In this document: piece by piece, positions 32,581 to 40,202 of the stretch
Numbering within the stretch: the stretch's first letter is position 1
Layout: each line of letters opens with the position of its first letter
Assembly: GCA_902788645.1 (NCBI GenBank)
Contig: CADAKW010000008.1
Span: forward strand, 1-40,202
DNA from: an uncultured Lachnospiraceae bacterium
GTDB lineage: Bacteria; Bacillota; Clostridia; Lachnospirales; Lachnospiraceae
Direction of reading: 5' to 3'
Length of the DNA stretch: 40,202 bases
Translations under genes and position numbers: made by a program
Notes under the pieces: generated by a model
Databases searched by the model: none
The model's input: only the letters and a program-made list of their open reading frames with translations
What the model was told of the DNA's origin: nothing

Positions 32581-35265
32581 TTATTTGATCTTCATTGTCT
32601 TTTTCACAAAACCTGTTTTCTTTCCAAACAGCTTCTGATAGGATTTTGCCTTTCCCTTCGGACAGATAATCTGTACGTTTTTATGGACTCCTTTGATGGC
32701 ATTTTTTCCTATCTTTTCCAGTTTACCTGACCGGATCGTGATCTGAGCCAAGCTGCCACATCCCTGAAACGCATTGTCACCTATCGCTGCAATATTCCTG
32801 CCGATCGTGACATTCTTTAATTTTTTCATTCCCCGGAACGCTCCCTTTTCAATCTCTGTGATCTTCCGTGTTTTTCCGGCAATCGTTGTCTTGTCCTTGA
32901 TGGTAACAGATTTTTTACTCCTTACCAAAGACTGATTTTCTTTCAGATAGCAAAGGGTATTATTCTTTTTCAGAAGGTATATTCCATCCTTCGTCTGATA
33001 TTTTGTGGAAATCACCTTACCCTCTTTATCGATCTCCTTTATCTCAACCGTGCCATCGGAAAGCTTTTGTTGTACGGTACCTGATGATCCATTACCGTCA
33101 GGCTTCTCCGTTGGTACCGGAACCGGTGCCGTCGGCAACGGTACTGCAGTTGGAGTTCCCGGCTGTGACGGCTCAGCTGACGGTGTCTGACTCTGTACCG
33201 GTGTATCTGTCGGTACCGGAGCCGGAGTTGTCTCTACATCCCCATAATATCGATGAATATAACTTACGATCTTTGGTATCTGGTCTGCTCTTCCGTCCAG
33301 AAAATCACGGATTGCCCGCAGGGTGCCATAAGTATTCCATCCCTCACCGTTGATCGCTCTGTCAGCTGTCATACCATCTCCTGTCGGGAAGCGGTCAAAG
33401 AACTGCTGCAGGATTGGCTGATATGTTCCCTGAAACAGGTCTGTCTGCCGGTCGGCACGATCATATTCAAACATTCCTTCCGAAAAGCTCTCCAGTCTTG
33501 CGATAAATTTTTCGCGGAATGCTTTATTTGTCATCATCAACGCAAAGCATCTTACATGAGGTTTATCGTAATTTTTATTGGAGCTGCTCTTGACCGATGT
33601 GCCGGTCTTTAACAGTCTGGCATCCTTTACAGCATTACTACCGGTATCACCGGAGCCGCTGATCCCACCAAACTCCACATCATATATCAGAAATCTCCAC
33701 TTGCCATCTGCATAAGGATTGGATGCATCGGTCACAACAGACTTCCACATAGACCAGTTTTTTCCCGGCCAATCCCACTTATTGTTGATCCATACCTCTG
33801 TGGCAAAGTAATCAATAATAGAATCTTCATCCACCATTGCCGCAATCTCATCATAATCTTTCTGATCACTGACGTCCGTATGAGTGCTCATAAACTCCTC
33901 AAGGTCCTTCAGATAATAGTCCTCATCGGAAACACCCTCCGGCAGCTCTCCCTCATCCAGTTTATATCCAAGAGGCTGTATCGCCTCCGCATCGCCCTTA
34001 TAGATCACCACATCATCTTTATTGACGCTATGCTTATTTTCCATAAATGCACCACAAAAATCATCCTGAAGAATATATACTCCCCAGTATTCTCCATTGA
34101 GGTATACCACGCAAGGTCTGGCACTCTGGTTATCGCAGTCAATGTCCTGAAGCAGTGACTGCCAGTATGAATCGGAAAACTTTGTGGTAAAAGCACAGTT
34201 ACCACCGTTCCGCAGAACAATCTTTTTATATTTGTCAATTACCTTTCCCTGGTCATCCAGAGCACTGTCCCAAAAATCGTACTTAAAATTTTTCTTTCCA
34301 TATTCATCCCTGGCGTAAAGACGAAAACTCTTCTGATAATCGGATCTGGAATAATTTCCCTGAATACGGATACCACAATCCTGCTGAAGCTTGCACTTTG
34401 TCTTGCTGCCATCACTCTCAAAGTAGTCAATATGGGTCTTTCGCTCCCAGTCCTTCCCCTTCTGCTTGTAATTGGCATCCAGCTTTCTGCAGGTATCTGC
34501 CGCCGTATCACTGTTTATGCTGCCACCATCTGCCAGATACTCCTGCAATGCCTTTTCAAACGTATCTCCCTTCACATAAATACCCTTGGCAGAATCAAAC
34601 AGATCATCGGCATCCATGCTGATGGACATAACTGCAAGATCCTTTCCTGCTGCCTTACAGCTCTCGCTGATGCCATCAATATGCTCTGCCATATCACCCA
34701 CAAAATAGGTATTGGTAAAAACCCCTGAGCAGGTTCCATCTGCATGCTGTGCAACAGCCTTGATCACAGTACACTTATCTACCGCTTCCTTCGACGGTTT
34801 CTGAATGGTACTTTCAAAATTTTTTCCATCCTTCGATGCCGTTACATTGACACTGTCAAACAAAACAGGATCAATGGCAGACAAAACATTTTCGTCATCC
34901 GACCGGTCTGTAATGGCAATTCCTCCATCCTGATATAAGATCCTATTTTCATTGTCCGGATCAGAGGGATCACTTCCGTCTGTCGTATAGTAAAGTGCCG
35001 TATCTCCCTCTGCACCGCTCAGCTCCAGCTGAAACGCCTCCCCATAGGTGCCGCTTTCCCTGGAAAAGGTCACCTCCTCTGTTGCTGTATCGTCTTTTGC
35101 TTTCTGTCTGACTGCAGTTTGAACCGCTCCTGATGTTTCTGATTTCTTTACTGTCTCCTGTGTCGAAATGCTGCTGACCGCCGCATGTCCATTAGTCGGA
35201 ACCATACCGACAGTCATGCTGACCGCTGCAATCACAGCAACAAGTTTTTTTCCTGTTTTTCTCAT
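32581..35265 (-). CDS. Secreted CotH-kinase / LRR surface protein
   Basis: An 894-residue exported protein. Signal peptide (1-28); a beta-hexosaminidase C-terminal/FN3-like domain (about 65-190, TALYYTTDGSDPSDPDNENR); a CotH protein-kinase-like domain (about 295-670) with GIRIQGNYSRSDYQKSFRLY, CVVYLNGEYWGVYILQDDF, WDWPGKNWSMWK and the metal-site region WRFLIYDVEFGG (529-534); a Pro/Thr/Val linker (680-725); and a C-terminal LRR_5 section ending in ICPKGKAKSYQKLFGKKTG, the cap shared with other proteins here. CotH proteins phosphorylate spore-coat or secreted proteins using ATP; extracellular CotH-LRR forms are common in gut Clostridia and of unknown role. The ATG follows AAAGGAGAG. It may be co-transcribed with the sigma factor about 100 bp downstream. 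Confidence 0.88.
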   Translation of the reverse strand: MRKTGKKLVAVIAAVSMTVGMVPTNGHAAVSSISTQETVKKSETSGAVQTAVRQKAKDDTATEEVTFSRESGTYGEAFQLELSGAEGDTALYYTTDGSDPSDPDNENRILYQDGGIAITDRSDDENVLSAIDPVLFDSVNVTASKDGKNFESTIQKPSKEAVDKCTVIKAVAQHADGTCSGVFTNTYFVGDMAEHIDGISESCKAAGKDLAVMSISMDADDLFDSAKGIYVKGDTFEKALQEYLADGGSINSDTAADTCRKLDANYKQKGKDWERKTHIDYFESDGSKTKCKLQQDCGIRIQGNYSRSDYQKSFRLYARDEYGKKNFKYDFWDSALDDQGKVIDKYKKIVLRNGGNCAFTTKFSDSYWQSLLQDIDCDNQSARPCVVYLNGEYWGVYILQDDFCGAFMENKHSVNKDDVVIYKGDAEAIQPLGYKLDEGELPEGVSDEDYYLKDLEEFMSTHTDVSDQKDYDEIAAMVDEDSIIDYFATEVWINNKWDWPGKNWSMWKSVVTDASNPYADGKWRFLIYDVEFGGISGSGDTGSNAVKDARLLKTGTSVKSSSNKNYDKPHVRCFALMMTNKAFREKFIARLESFSEGMFEYDRADRQTDLFQGTYQPILQQFFDRFPTGDGMTADRAINGEGWNTYGTLRAIRDFLDGRADQIPKIVSYIHRYYGDVETTPAPVPTDTPVQSQTPSAEPSQPGTPTAVPLPTAPVPVPTEKPDGNGSSGTVQQKLSDGTVEIKEIDKEGKVISTKYQTKDGIYLLKKNNTLCYLKENQSLVRSKKSVTIKDKTTIAGKTRKITEIEKGAFRGMKKLKNVTIGRNIAAIGDNAFQGCGSLAQITIRSGKLEKIGKNAIKGVHKNVQIICPKGKAKSYQKLFGKKTGFVKKTMKIK

Positions 35266-35330
35266 AGATGCTCTCCTTTCCGATATGCCCTTAAGTTTCT
35301 GTTTCTTCCCGTCCCTGTTACTGATACTTT

Positions 35331-35358
35331 ATTTTACCATCCGGAATATCCCAGTGAA
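35331..35358 (-). promoter_or_regulatory. Candidate promoter of the CotH-LRR gene
   Basis: On the minus strand TTCACT (35353-35358), a 16-bp spacer, then TAAAAT (35331-35336), about 65 nt before the start codon. Agreement with sigma-A is moderate. The rest of the 303-bp gap (35266-35568) is AT-rich, holds the pgi terminator, and shows no gene; a target site for the neighbouring ECF factor was looked for and not recognised. Confidence 0.4.
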
Positions 35359-35458
35359 TACATTGATTTTCTTAGTGGTTTTCTGTATTAATTCTAGACC
35401 TTTCGATAAATGAAGAAACTAGATTGTACGATTCTATTCAAAGTTTTATAAAACACTC

Positions 35459-35492
35459 CAAAAAAGGATGCCACCCTCTATGGATGACATCC
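35459..35492 (-). terminator. Intrinsic terminator of pgi
   Basis: On the minus strand an 11-bp stem with two G-U pairs, GGATGTCATCC with GGTGGCATCC-type complement, and a loop of ATAGAG, followed by TTTTTTGG. It lies 76 bp after the pgi stop. Confidence 0.85.
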
Positions 35493-35568
35493 TCTGTATC
35501 TGACCTCAACTGATGCCACGGATCTCTCATTTGCTGTCTGTTTATAACCCGTGCATCATGATATTGAA

Positions 35569-36918
35569 TTACAGTCTCTTCATCAGAGCCTCTCTCTGCT
35601 CCTCAAATCCAGGCTTTCCAAGAAGAGCAAACATGTTCTTTTTGTAGCTCTCTACACCCGGCTGGTTAAATGGATTTACTCCAAGGATATAACCGCTGAG
35701 ACCACAGGCAAACTCATAGAAGTAGAACAGCTGTCCCAGATAGAACTCGTTCTGCTCCGGTACCTTTACAACAAGGTTTGGTACATTTCCATCAGTATGA
35801 GCAAGCTGTGTACCCTTCATGGCACTCTTGTTGATGAAATCAAGTGTCTTGCCGGCAAGATAATTCAGACCGTCAAGATCAACATCTTCCTTCTGGATCG
35901 TCAGATCAAATGCAGGCTTCTCTAACTCCATGACTGTCTCAAACATAACACGGCTTCCATCCTGAATGAACTGACCCATGGAATGAAGATCTGTAGTAAG
36001 ATCTACAGATGCCGGGAACAGACCCTTCTGGTCCTTTCCTTCACTCTCTCCAAAGAGCTGTTTCCACCACTCTGCTACATAGTGGAAGATCGGCTCGTAG
36101 TTGCAAAGGATCTCTACAGACTTGCCCTTGCGGAGAAGAATATTACGAACTGCTGCATACTTCATGGAATCGTTCTCTGCGAAGTCCTTATTCAGGCATA
36201 CCTCACGCATAGAAGCAGCACCTTCCATCAGCTTTGTAATATCTGCACCACTGACAGCGATCGGAAGAAGACCAACTGCTGTGAGTACAGAGAAACGTCC
36301 TCCAACATCATCAGGCACTACAAATGTCTCATAGCCTTCCTCTGTGGCAAGACTCTTGAGTGCTCCCTTTGCCTTATCTGTGGTTGCATAAATTCTCTTG
36401 GCAGCCTCGTCCTTGCCATATTTCTTTTCCAGCATCTCCTTGAAGATACGGAATGCAACAGCAGGCTCTGTGGTTGTACCTGACTTACTGATAATATTTA
36501 CAGAGAAATCTCTGTCACCAATGACATCGATCAACTGAGACAGATAAGTACCACTCAGGTTGTTTCCGCAATAATAGATCTCCGGTGTCTTGCGGATCTC
36601 TTTGGATACATTATTGTAAAAGCTGTGACGTAAGAACTCGATCGCAGCTCTTGCTCCAAGATAAGAACCACCGATACCGATTACAAGAAGTACCTCTGAA
36701 TCAGACTGGATCTTCTGTGCTGCCTTCTGAATTCTTGCGAACTCCTCCTTGTCATAATCCACCGGAAGGTCGATCCATCCAAGAAAATCATTACCTGCGC
36801 CACTCTTCCCTACTAATACGTCCTTTGCGTCCTTTGTGATCTTCTCCATTGCCTTCATCTCATCCTCTGAGATAACGCCGGCAGTCAGAGAATAATCAAA
36901 CTTTACCTGTTCAGCCAT
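35569..36918 (-). CDS. pgi: Glucose-6-phosphate isomerase
   Basis: A 449-residue glycolytic enzyme interconverting glucose-6-phosphate and fructose-6-phosphate, of the compact Firmicute form. Recognisable blocks: [32 protein letters not shown] (catalytic region), [16 protein letters not shown] (phosphate-binding SKSGTT loop), [19 protein letters not shown], and the C-terminal [20 protein letters not shown] with the catalytic lysine. Length is normal. The ATG at 36918 has GGAGGAAAG 5-6 nt upstream. It is monocistronic, with its own promoter at 36963-36991 and a terminator at 35459-35492. Confidence 0.97.
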   Translation of the reverse strand: MAEQVKFDYSLTAGVISEDEMKAMEKITKDAKDVLVGKSGAGNDFLGWIDLPVDYDKEEFARIQKAAQKIQSDSEVLLVIGIGGSYLGARAAIEFLRHSFYNNVSKEIRKTPEIYYCGNNLSGTYLSQLIDVIGDRDFSVNIISKSGTTTEPAVAFRIFKEMLEKKYGKDEAAKRIYATTDKAKGALKSLATEEGYETFVVPDDVGGRFSVLTAVGLLPIAVSGADITKLMEGAASMREVCLNKDFAENDSMKYAAVRNILLRKGKSVEILCNYEPIFHYVAEWWKQLFGESEGKDQKGLFPASVDLTTDLHSMGQFIQDGSRVMFETVMELEKPAFDLTIQKEDVDLDGLNYLAGKTLDFINKSAMKGTQLAHTDGNVPNLVVKVPEQNEFYLGQLFYFYEFACGLSGYILGVNPFNQPGVESYKKNMFALLGKPGFEEQREALMKRL

Positions 36919-36962
36919 TTCTCTCTTTCCTCCATTCGTTACTAAGGTTTACACCGTGTTAC

Positions 36963-36991
36963 ATTCTACTCGTTTCGCGCCTGCAAATCAA
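36963..36991 (-). promoter_or_regulatory. Sigma-A promoter of pgi
   Basis: On the minus strand TTGATT (36986-36991), a 17-bp spacer, then TAGAAT (36963-36968), about 45 nt before the pgi start. Hexamers match consensus at four and five of six positions. Confidence 0.6.
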
Positions 36992-37036
36992 GTATCTTTG
37001 GCAAATTTAGATATTTTTAATAGAAATGTGACGTTT

Positions 37037-38383
37037 CTATTGTTCATTTTCCCTTTCCAAATTGCCAAACTTTGTATATTGAGCAAGCCATGCCAGCTCT
37101 ACTGTGCCGGTAGGGCCACTTCTCTGTTTTGCAATGATCAGATCTGCCTGACCTTTCTTCTCTGTATCCGGCTTATAATACTCCTCGCGGTACAGAAACA
37201 TTACCATATCCGCATCCTGCTCGATAGCTCCCGACTCACGCAGATCCGAAAGCATCGGCTTTTTGTCCGGTCTCTGCTCTACCGCACGGGAAAGCTGCGA
37301 CAATGCGATCACCGGTACATTGAGATCTCTCGCCATGACCTTTAATGCACGGGAAATATCTGAAATCTCCTGCTGACGGCTGTCGCCTCTGCGTTTACCG
37401 CCACCGCTCATCAACTGTAAATAATCGATGATCACGAGGTCAAGTCCCTTTTCCATCTTAAGACGGCGGCACTTGGAATGGATCTCCGAGGCCGTGATAC
37501 CTGAGCTGTCATCAATGACCAGATTGGAATTGCCCAGCCGCCGGACACTGTCCACCAGCTTGCCCCAGTCCTCGTCCTCCAGATCTCCTGTACGGATCTT
37601 TTGTGAATCTACCTTGGAGTTCATGGAAAGCATACGCTTTACCAGCTGCTCCTTACTCATCTCGAGACTGAACATGGCAATGGTACTCTGGCTGTGAAGA
37701 GCAATATACTCTGCCAGATTAAGCACAAATGCAGTCTTACCCATAGCAGGACGTGCTGCGATCAGGATCAGATCCGAAGGCTGCAATCCCGCTGTCTTGT
37801 AGTCCAGATCACGGAATCCCGTCTGCAGTCCGGTGATATGTCCCTTCTGTTTTGCGGCCGTCTCAATACTGTCCAGAGTACGGATCACCACATCACGGAT
37901 GTTCTCAAACTCTCCAGAGTTTCTGCGCTGTACTACATCATATACCTTTTTCTCAGCATCCTCCAGAATATCCTCCAGCGGATGTTTATCCAGATAACAG
38001 TTGCCGGTGATAGATTCTGTCACCTTGATCAGACTCCGCAGCACCGACTTCTCCTGCACGATCTTTACATAATGCCGGACATTTGCAGAGGTCGGAACAC
38101 TGTTGATCAGATCTCCAATATATTCTACACTTGTAAGCTCCGGTGGAATCTCCATTTCCCGCAGCTTTGCCTGTATCGTGACCAGATCGGCCCCAATGCC
38201 CTGCTGATGCATTTCCACCAGCGCAGCAAAGATCACACCATACTGGCCATTATAAAAATCCTCTTTCTGAAGCTGCTCGGAGGCAATCTGCACCGCATCC
38301 TGATCCATCATCATGGATCCGATCACGGCCCGTTCAGCTTCATCATTGTGAGGCGGTATCCTTTTAAATACAGATTCGTCCAT
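37037..38383 (-). CDS. dnaB: Replicative DNA helicase DnaB
   Basis: A 448-residue hexameric helicase that unwinds DNA at the replication fork (called dnaC in Bacillus). The N-terminal domain begins RIPPHNDEAERAVIGSMMMD. The RecA-like C-terminal domain has Walker A (ARPAMGKTAFVLNLAEYIA), the FSLEMSKEQLVKRML helix, Walker B (LDLVIIDYLQLMSG), and SQLSRAVEQRPDKKPMLSDL followed by LRESGAIEQDADMVMFLYR. I choose the ATG at 38383 because GGAGAGGA lies 9 nt upstream; the frame to 38416 adds 11 residues without a ribosome binding site. It lies 100 bp after rplI in the classic gdpP-rplI-dnaB order. No intein or other insertion. Confidence 0.97.
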   Translation of the reverse strand: MDESVFKRIPPHNDEAERAVIGSMMMDQDAVQIASEQLQKEDFYNGQYGVIFAALVEMHQQGIGADLVTIQAKLREMEIPPELTSVEYIGDLINSVPTSANVRHYVKIVQEKSVLRSLIKVTESITGNCYLDKHPLEDILEDAEKKVYDVVQRRNSGEFENIRDVVIRTLDSIETAAKQKGHITGLQTGFRDLDYKTAGLQPSDLILIAARPAMGKTAFVLNLAEYIALHSQSTIAMFSLEMSKEQLVKRMLSMNSKVDSQKIRTGDLEDEDWGKLVDSVRRLGNSNLVIDDSSGITASEIHSKCRRLKMEKGLDLVIIDYLQLMSGGGKRRGDSRQQEISDISRALKVMARDLNVPVIALSQLSRAVEQRPDKKPMLSDLRESGAIEQDADMVMFLYREEYYKPDTEKKGQADLIIAKQRSGPTGTVELAWLAQYTKFGNLERENEQ

Positions 38384-38482
38384 GTTTCTATGTCCTCTCC
38401 GATCTGTTTCCTTCATTTCCTGTCCGGCATCCCTATACTGTTATACTGACAAACAGCCTGCAGATATCCGAAACCGGTATGA

Positions 38483-38932
38483 TCACTTTGTCTCCTGAAC
38501 AATTACTTTCAGGCTTCCCATAACCTTCGGATGGAGCTTGATCGGCAGATCAAAGATCCCCGGGCTCTTGATCGGCTCCGGAAGCACCATTTTCTTCTTG
38601 TCCAGCTCATACCCCAGCTGCTCCTTTGCGGCTGCGGCAAGCTCCTTGGTGGAAACGGAACCAAAGCTTCTTCCGCCGCTTCCTGTCTTGATGGAAACAG
38701 TGATCGACTTCTCCTTCAGCTCCTCCGCAAATGCCTTTGCATCGTCTAACTTCTCCTGTGCAACCTTTTCCTCGTGCTTCTTCTGAAGCTTCAGATCATT
38801 CTTATTCTGCGCTGTCGCTTCAATGCCTAATTTCTTTTTGAACAGGAAATTCTTGGCATAGCCGTCACTGACATTGACCAGCTCTCCTTTTTTTCCTAAT
38901 GACTTTACATCTGCTAATAAAATAACTTCCAT
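38483..38932 (-). CDS. rplI: 50S ribosomal protein L9
   Basis: A 149-residue large-subunit protein that binds 23S rRNA near the L1 stalk. It begins [20 protein letters not shown] with the signature [17 protein letters not shown], then a long central helix (about 40-75, rich in Lys/Glu), and a C-terminal domain ([20 protein letters not shown]). Full length for the family. It starts 12 nt after the gdpP stop, so translation in the operon is closely linked. Confidence 0.98.
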   Translation of the reverse strand: MEVILLADVKSLGKKGELVNVSDGYAKNFLFKKKLGIEATAQNKNDLKLQKKHEEKVAQEKLDDAKAFAEELKEKSITVSIKTGSGGRSFGSVSTKELAAAAKEQLGYELDKKKMVLPEPIKSPGIFDLPIKLHPKVMGSLKVIVQETK

Positions 38933-38944
38933 CTGTCTTACCTC

Positions 38945-40202
38945 CTATTGTGTAATGTCCCCATCAGCAATCATCTGATCGATCATCTGACGCAGCTTTT
39001 CCTCTGCCTCCTGTACCGTGCAGTCCTTAAGCTGGGCTCCTGCCATATTGATATGACCGCCACCACCCAGTTTTTCCATCATGACCTGCACATTGACCTC
39101 ATCAATGGATCTCGCGCTGATATATATCTTATCATTATAATTTGTCAACACAAAAGACGCTTTCACTCCACTGATATCCAACAGTTCATTGGCAATCTTT
39201 GCCGCCAGAACCGTCGGACTGTCTGTACCCTCTGCCTTACTCTCCGTAATGGCATAGCTGTCCAGATACAGATTGGTTGCCTCAATGGCAGCCGCCTTGA
39301 TCCGGTACTCATCCATATTTTCGCGAAATGCCTTTCTCAGACGGATCACATCCACACCATTACGGCGCAGATATGCCATTGCCTCAAAGGTACGCACACC
39401 TGTTTTATCCGTGAAATTGTTGGTGTCGATCATAATGCCGGCATAAAGAGCCTCCGCCTCGGCAGTCTTAAGCTTCAATCCATTGCCAATATACTGTGAG
39501 ATCTCAGAAACCATCTCGCTGGCTGAGGATGCATATGGCTCAATATAAAACAGCACTGCCTGGGAAATGGCATCTCCCGCCTGTCTGTGGTGATCAATGA
39601 CCACAACGGACTGCGCCTGATCCACCAGCTCCGGACACTCTGTATAATCTGCTTTATTCACATCTACGATCACAAGCAGGGCATTTTCATCCACAAGTTT
39701 CTGTGCCTCTGCCCGGTTGACGATCATATCCTCCTCGTAATCTCCATTATAAAAGCGGTCGCACAACGGCTTGACCGAAGGACTGCACTGATCCAGTACC
39801 ACGTAGGCCTTTCTCTCCAGCGTTTTGGCAATGCGGTAGACGCCCACAGATGCACCGAAAGAATCAGCGTCTCCGATGGAATGTCCCATCACAACCACAC
39901 GCTCCTTGCTCTCGATCAGCTCCTTCAACGCATGAGCCTTCACACGGGCCTTTACACGGGTATTTCGCTCTGCTGTAACACGCTTGCCTCCGTAAAATTC
40001 CTCGCTATCACCGCCCTTAATAACCGCCTGGTCACCGCCACGTCCAAGAGCCAGATCGATCGCCGCCCTGGCATTGTCATACAGCTCTGTATATGTCTCC
40101 GAATCGGTACCGATACCAATGGATATGGTACAAGTCTGGTCATTGCCTATATTGATCGCACGTACCTCTTCCAGAATAGAAAATCTTGACTCCTTCAGAT
40201 CC
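38945..40202 (-). CDS. gdpP: Cyclic-di-AMP phosphodiesterase GdpP (5' end outside window)
   Basis: The C-terminal about 419 residues of GdpP (YybT), a membrane-bound enzyme that hydrolyses cyclic-di-AMP. The frame runs open to the window edge. It starts in the degenerate GGDEF domain (TISIGIGTDSETYTELYDNA, then GRGGDQAVIKGGDSEEFYGG) and continues into the DHH/DHHA1 phosphodiesterase, with MGHSIGDADSFGASVGVYR, the Asp-His-His motif in VVIDHHRQAGD, IMIDTNNFTDKTGVRTFEA and GGGGHINMAGAQ. The N-terminal membrane helices and PAS domain lie beyond the window. A GTG at 39943 is internal, not the start. First visible gene of gdpP-rplI-dnaB. Confidence 0.96.
   Translation of the reverse strand, partial: DLKESRFSILEEVRAINIGNDQTCTISIGIGTDSETYTELYDNARAAIDLALGRGGDQAVIKGGDSEEFYGGKRVTAERNTRVKARVKAHALKELIESKERVVVMGHSIGDADSFGASVGVYRIAKTLERKAYVVLDQCSPSVKPLCDRFYNGDYEEDMIVNRAEAQKLVDENALLVIVDVNKADYTECPELVDQAQSVVVIDHHRQAGDAISQAVLFYIEPYASSASEMVSEISQYIGNGLKLKTAEAEALYAGIMIDTNNFTDKTGVRTFEAMAYLRRNGVDVIRLRKAFRENMDEYRIKAAAIEATNLYLDSYAITESKAEGTDSPTVLAAKIANELLDISGVKASFVLTNYNDKIYISARSIDEVNVQVMMEKLGGGGHINMAGAQLKDCTVQEAEEKLRQMIDQMIADGDITQ

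Noticed and set aside
37019..37041. AT-rich 8-bp hairpin overlapping the dnaB stop codon
   Set aside because: No U-tract follows on the minus strand; it is too weak to call a terminator.

Overview
The window reads as chromosomal DNA of a motile, anaerobic, gut-type Lachnospiraceae bacterium (Clostridia; genus not determined). The grounds are moderate GC, strong AGGAGG-type ribosome binding sites, a T-box leader on thrS, the gdpP-rplI-dnaB gene order, a flagellin operon with a sigma-D type promoter, and several large secreted BspA-like leucine-rich-repeat (LRR_5) proteins with Pro/Thr/Ser-rich linkers and Ig-like (Big_2) domains. No tRNA, rRNA, CRISPR array, transposase or phage gene was seen.

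Layout: 1-0.6 kb, a HIT-family protein closed by a 19-bp hairpin. 0.6-7.5 kb (minus strand), a large flagellum-associated protein, flagellin, FliS and MalQ, in that order of transcription, behind a near-consensus sigma-D promoter. 7.5-14.9 kb, a surface-protein cluster: an FnIII-like secreted protein translationally coupled to an LRR protein (minus), meeting head-to-head a second LRR protein (plus), followed by a third. The two head-to-head LRR genes have both lost their 5' ends, signal peptides and promoters at a junction near 10,165-10,180. The third LRR gene is split by a -1 frameshift at an A7 run that has the form of a slippery heptamer.

15-20.3 kb is housekeeping: thrS with its T-box, a Sir2 deacylase plus a TSCPD protein, and pyruvate kinase. 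20.4-25.6 kb holds an AraC-type regulator and a three-gene export cassette (ABC ATPase, membrane-anchored extracellular protein, MacB/FtsX-like permease). 25.7-35.3 kb is a second surface and signalling block: an LRR protein diverging from a secreted GH5 endoglucanase; a LacI-like-sensor/GAF/GGDEF protein; a tail-anchored putative anti-sigma factor; its sigma-70-family partner; and a secreted CotH-kinase/LRR protein. 35.5-40.2 kb is pgi, dnaB, rplI and gdpP (cut by the window end), all on the minus strand.

Working together: the flagellar operon and the surface/cellulase genes point to a plant-fibre-associated lifestyle. The compact sigma/anti-sigma/sugar-sensor-cyclase run, lying between a CotH-LRR surface protein and a cellulase, is the best candidate for an uncharacterised regulatory system. 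Several surface proteins with different N-terminal modules share one C-terminal LRR cap.
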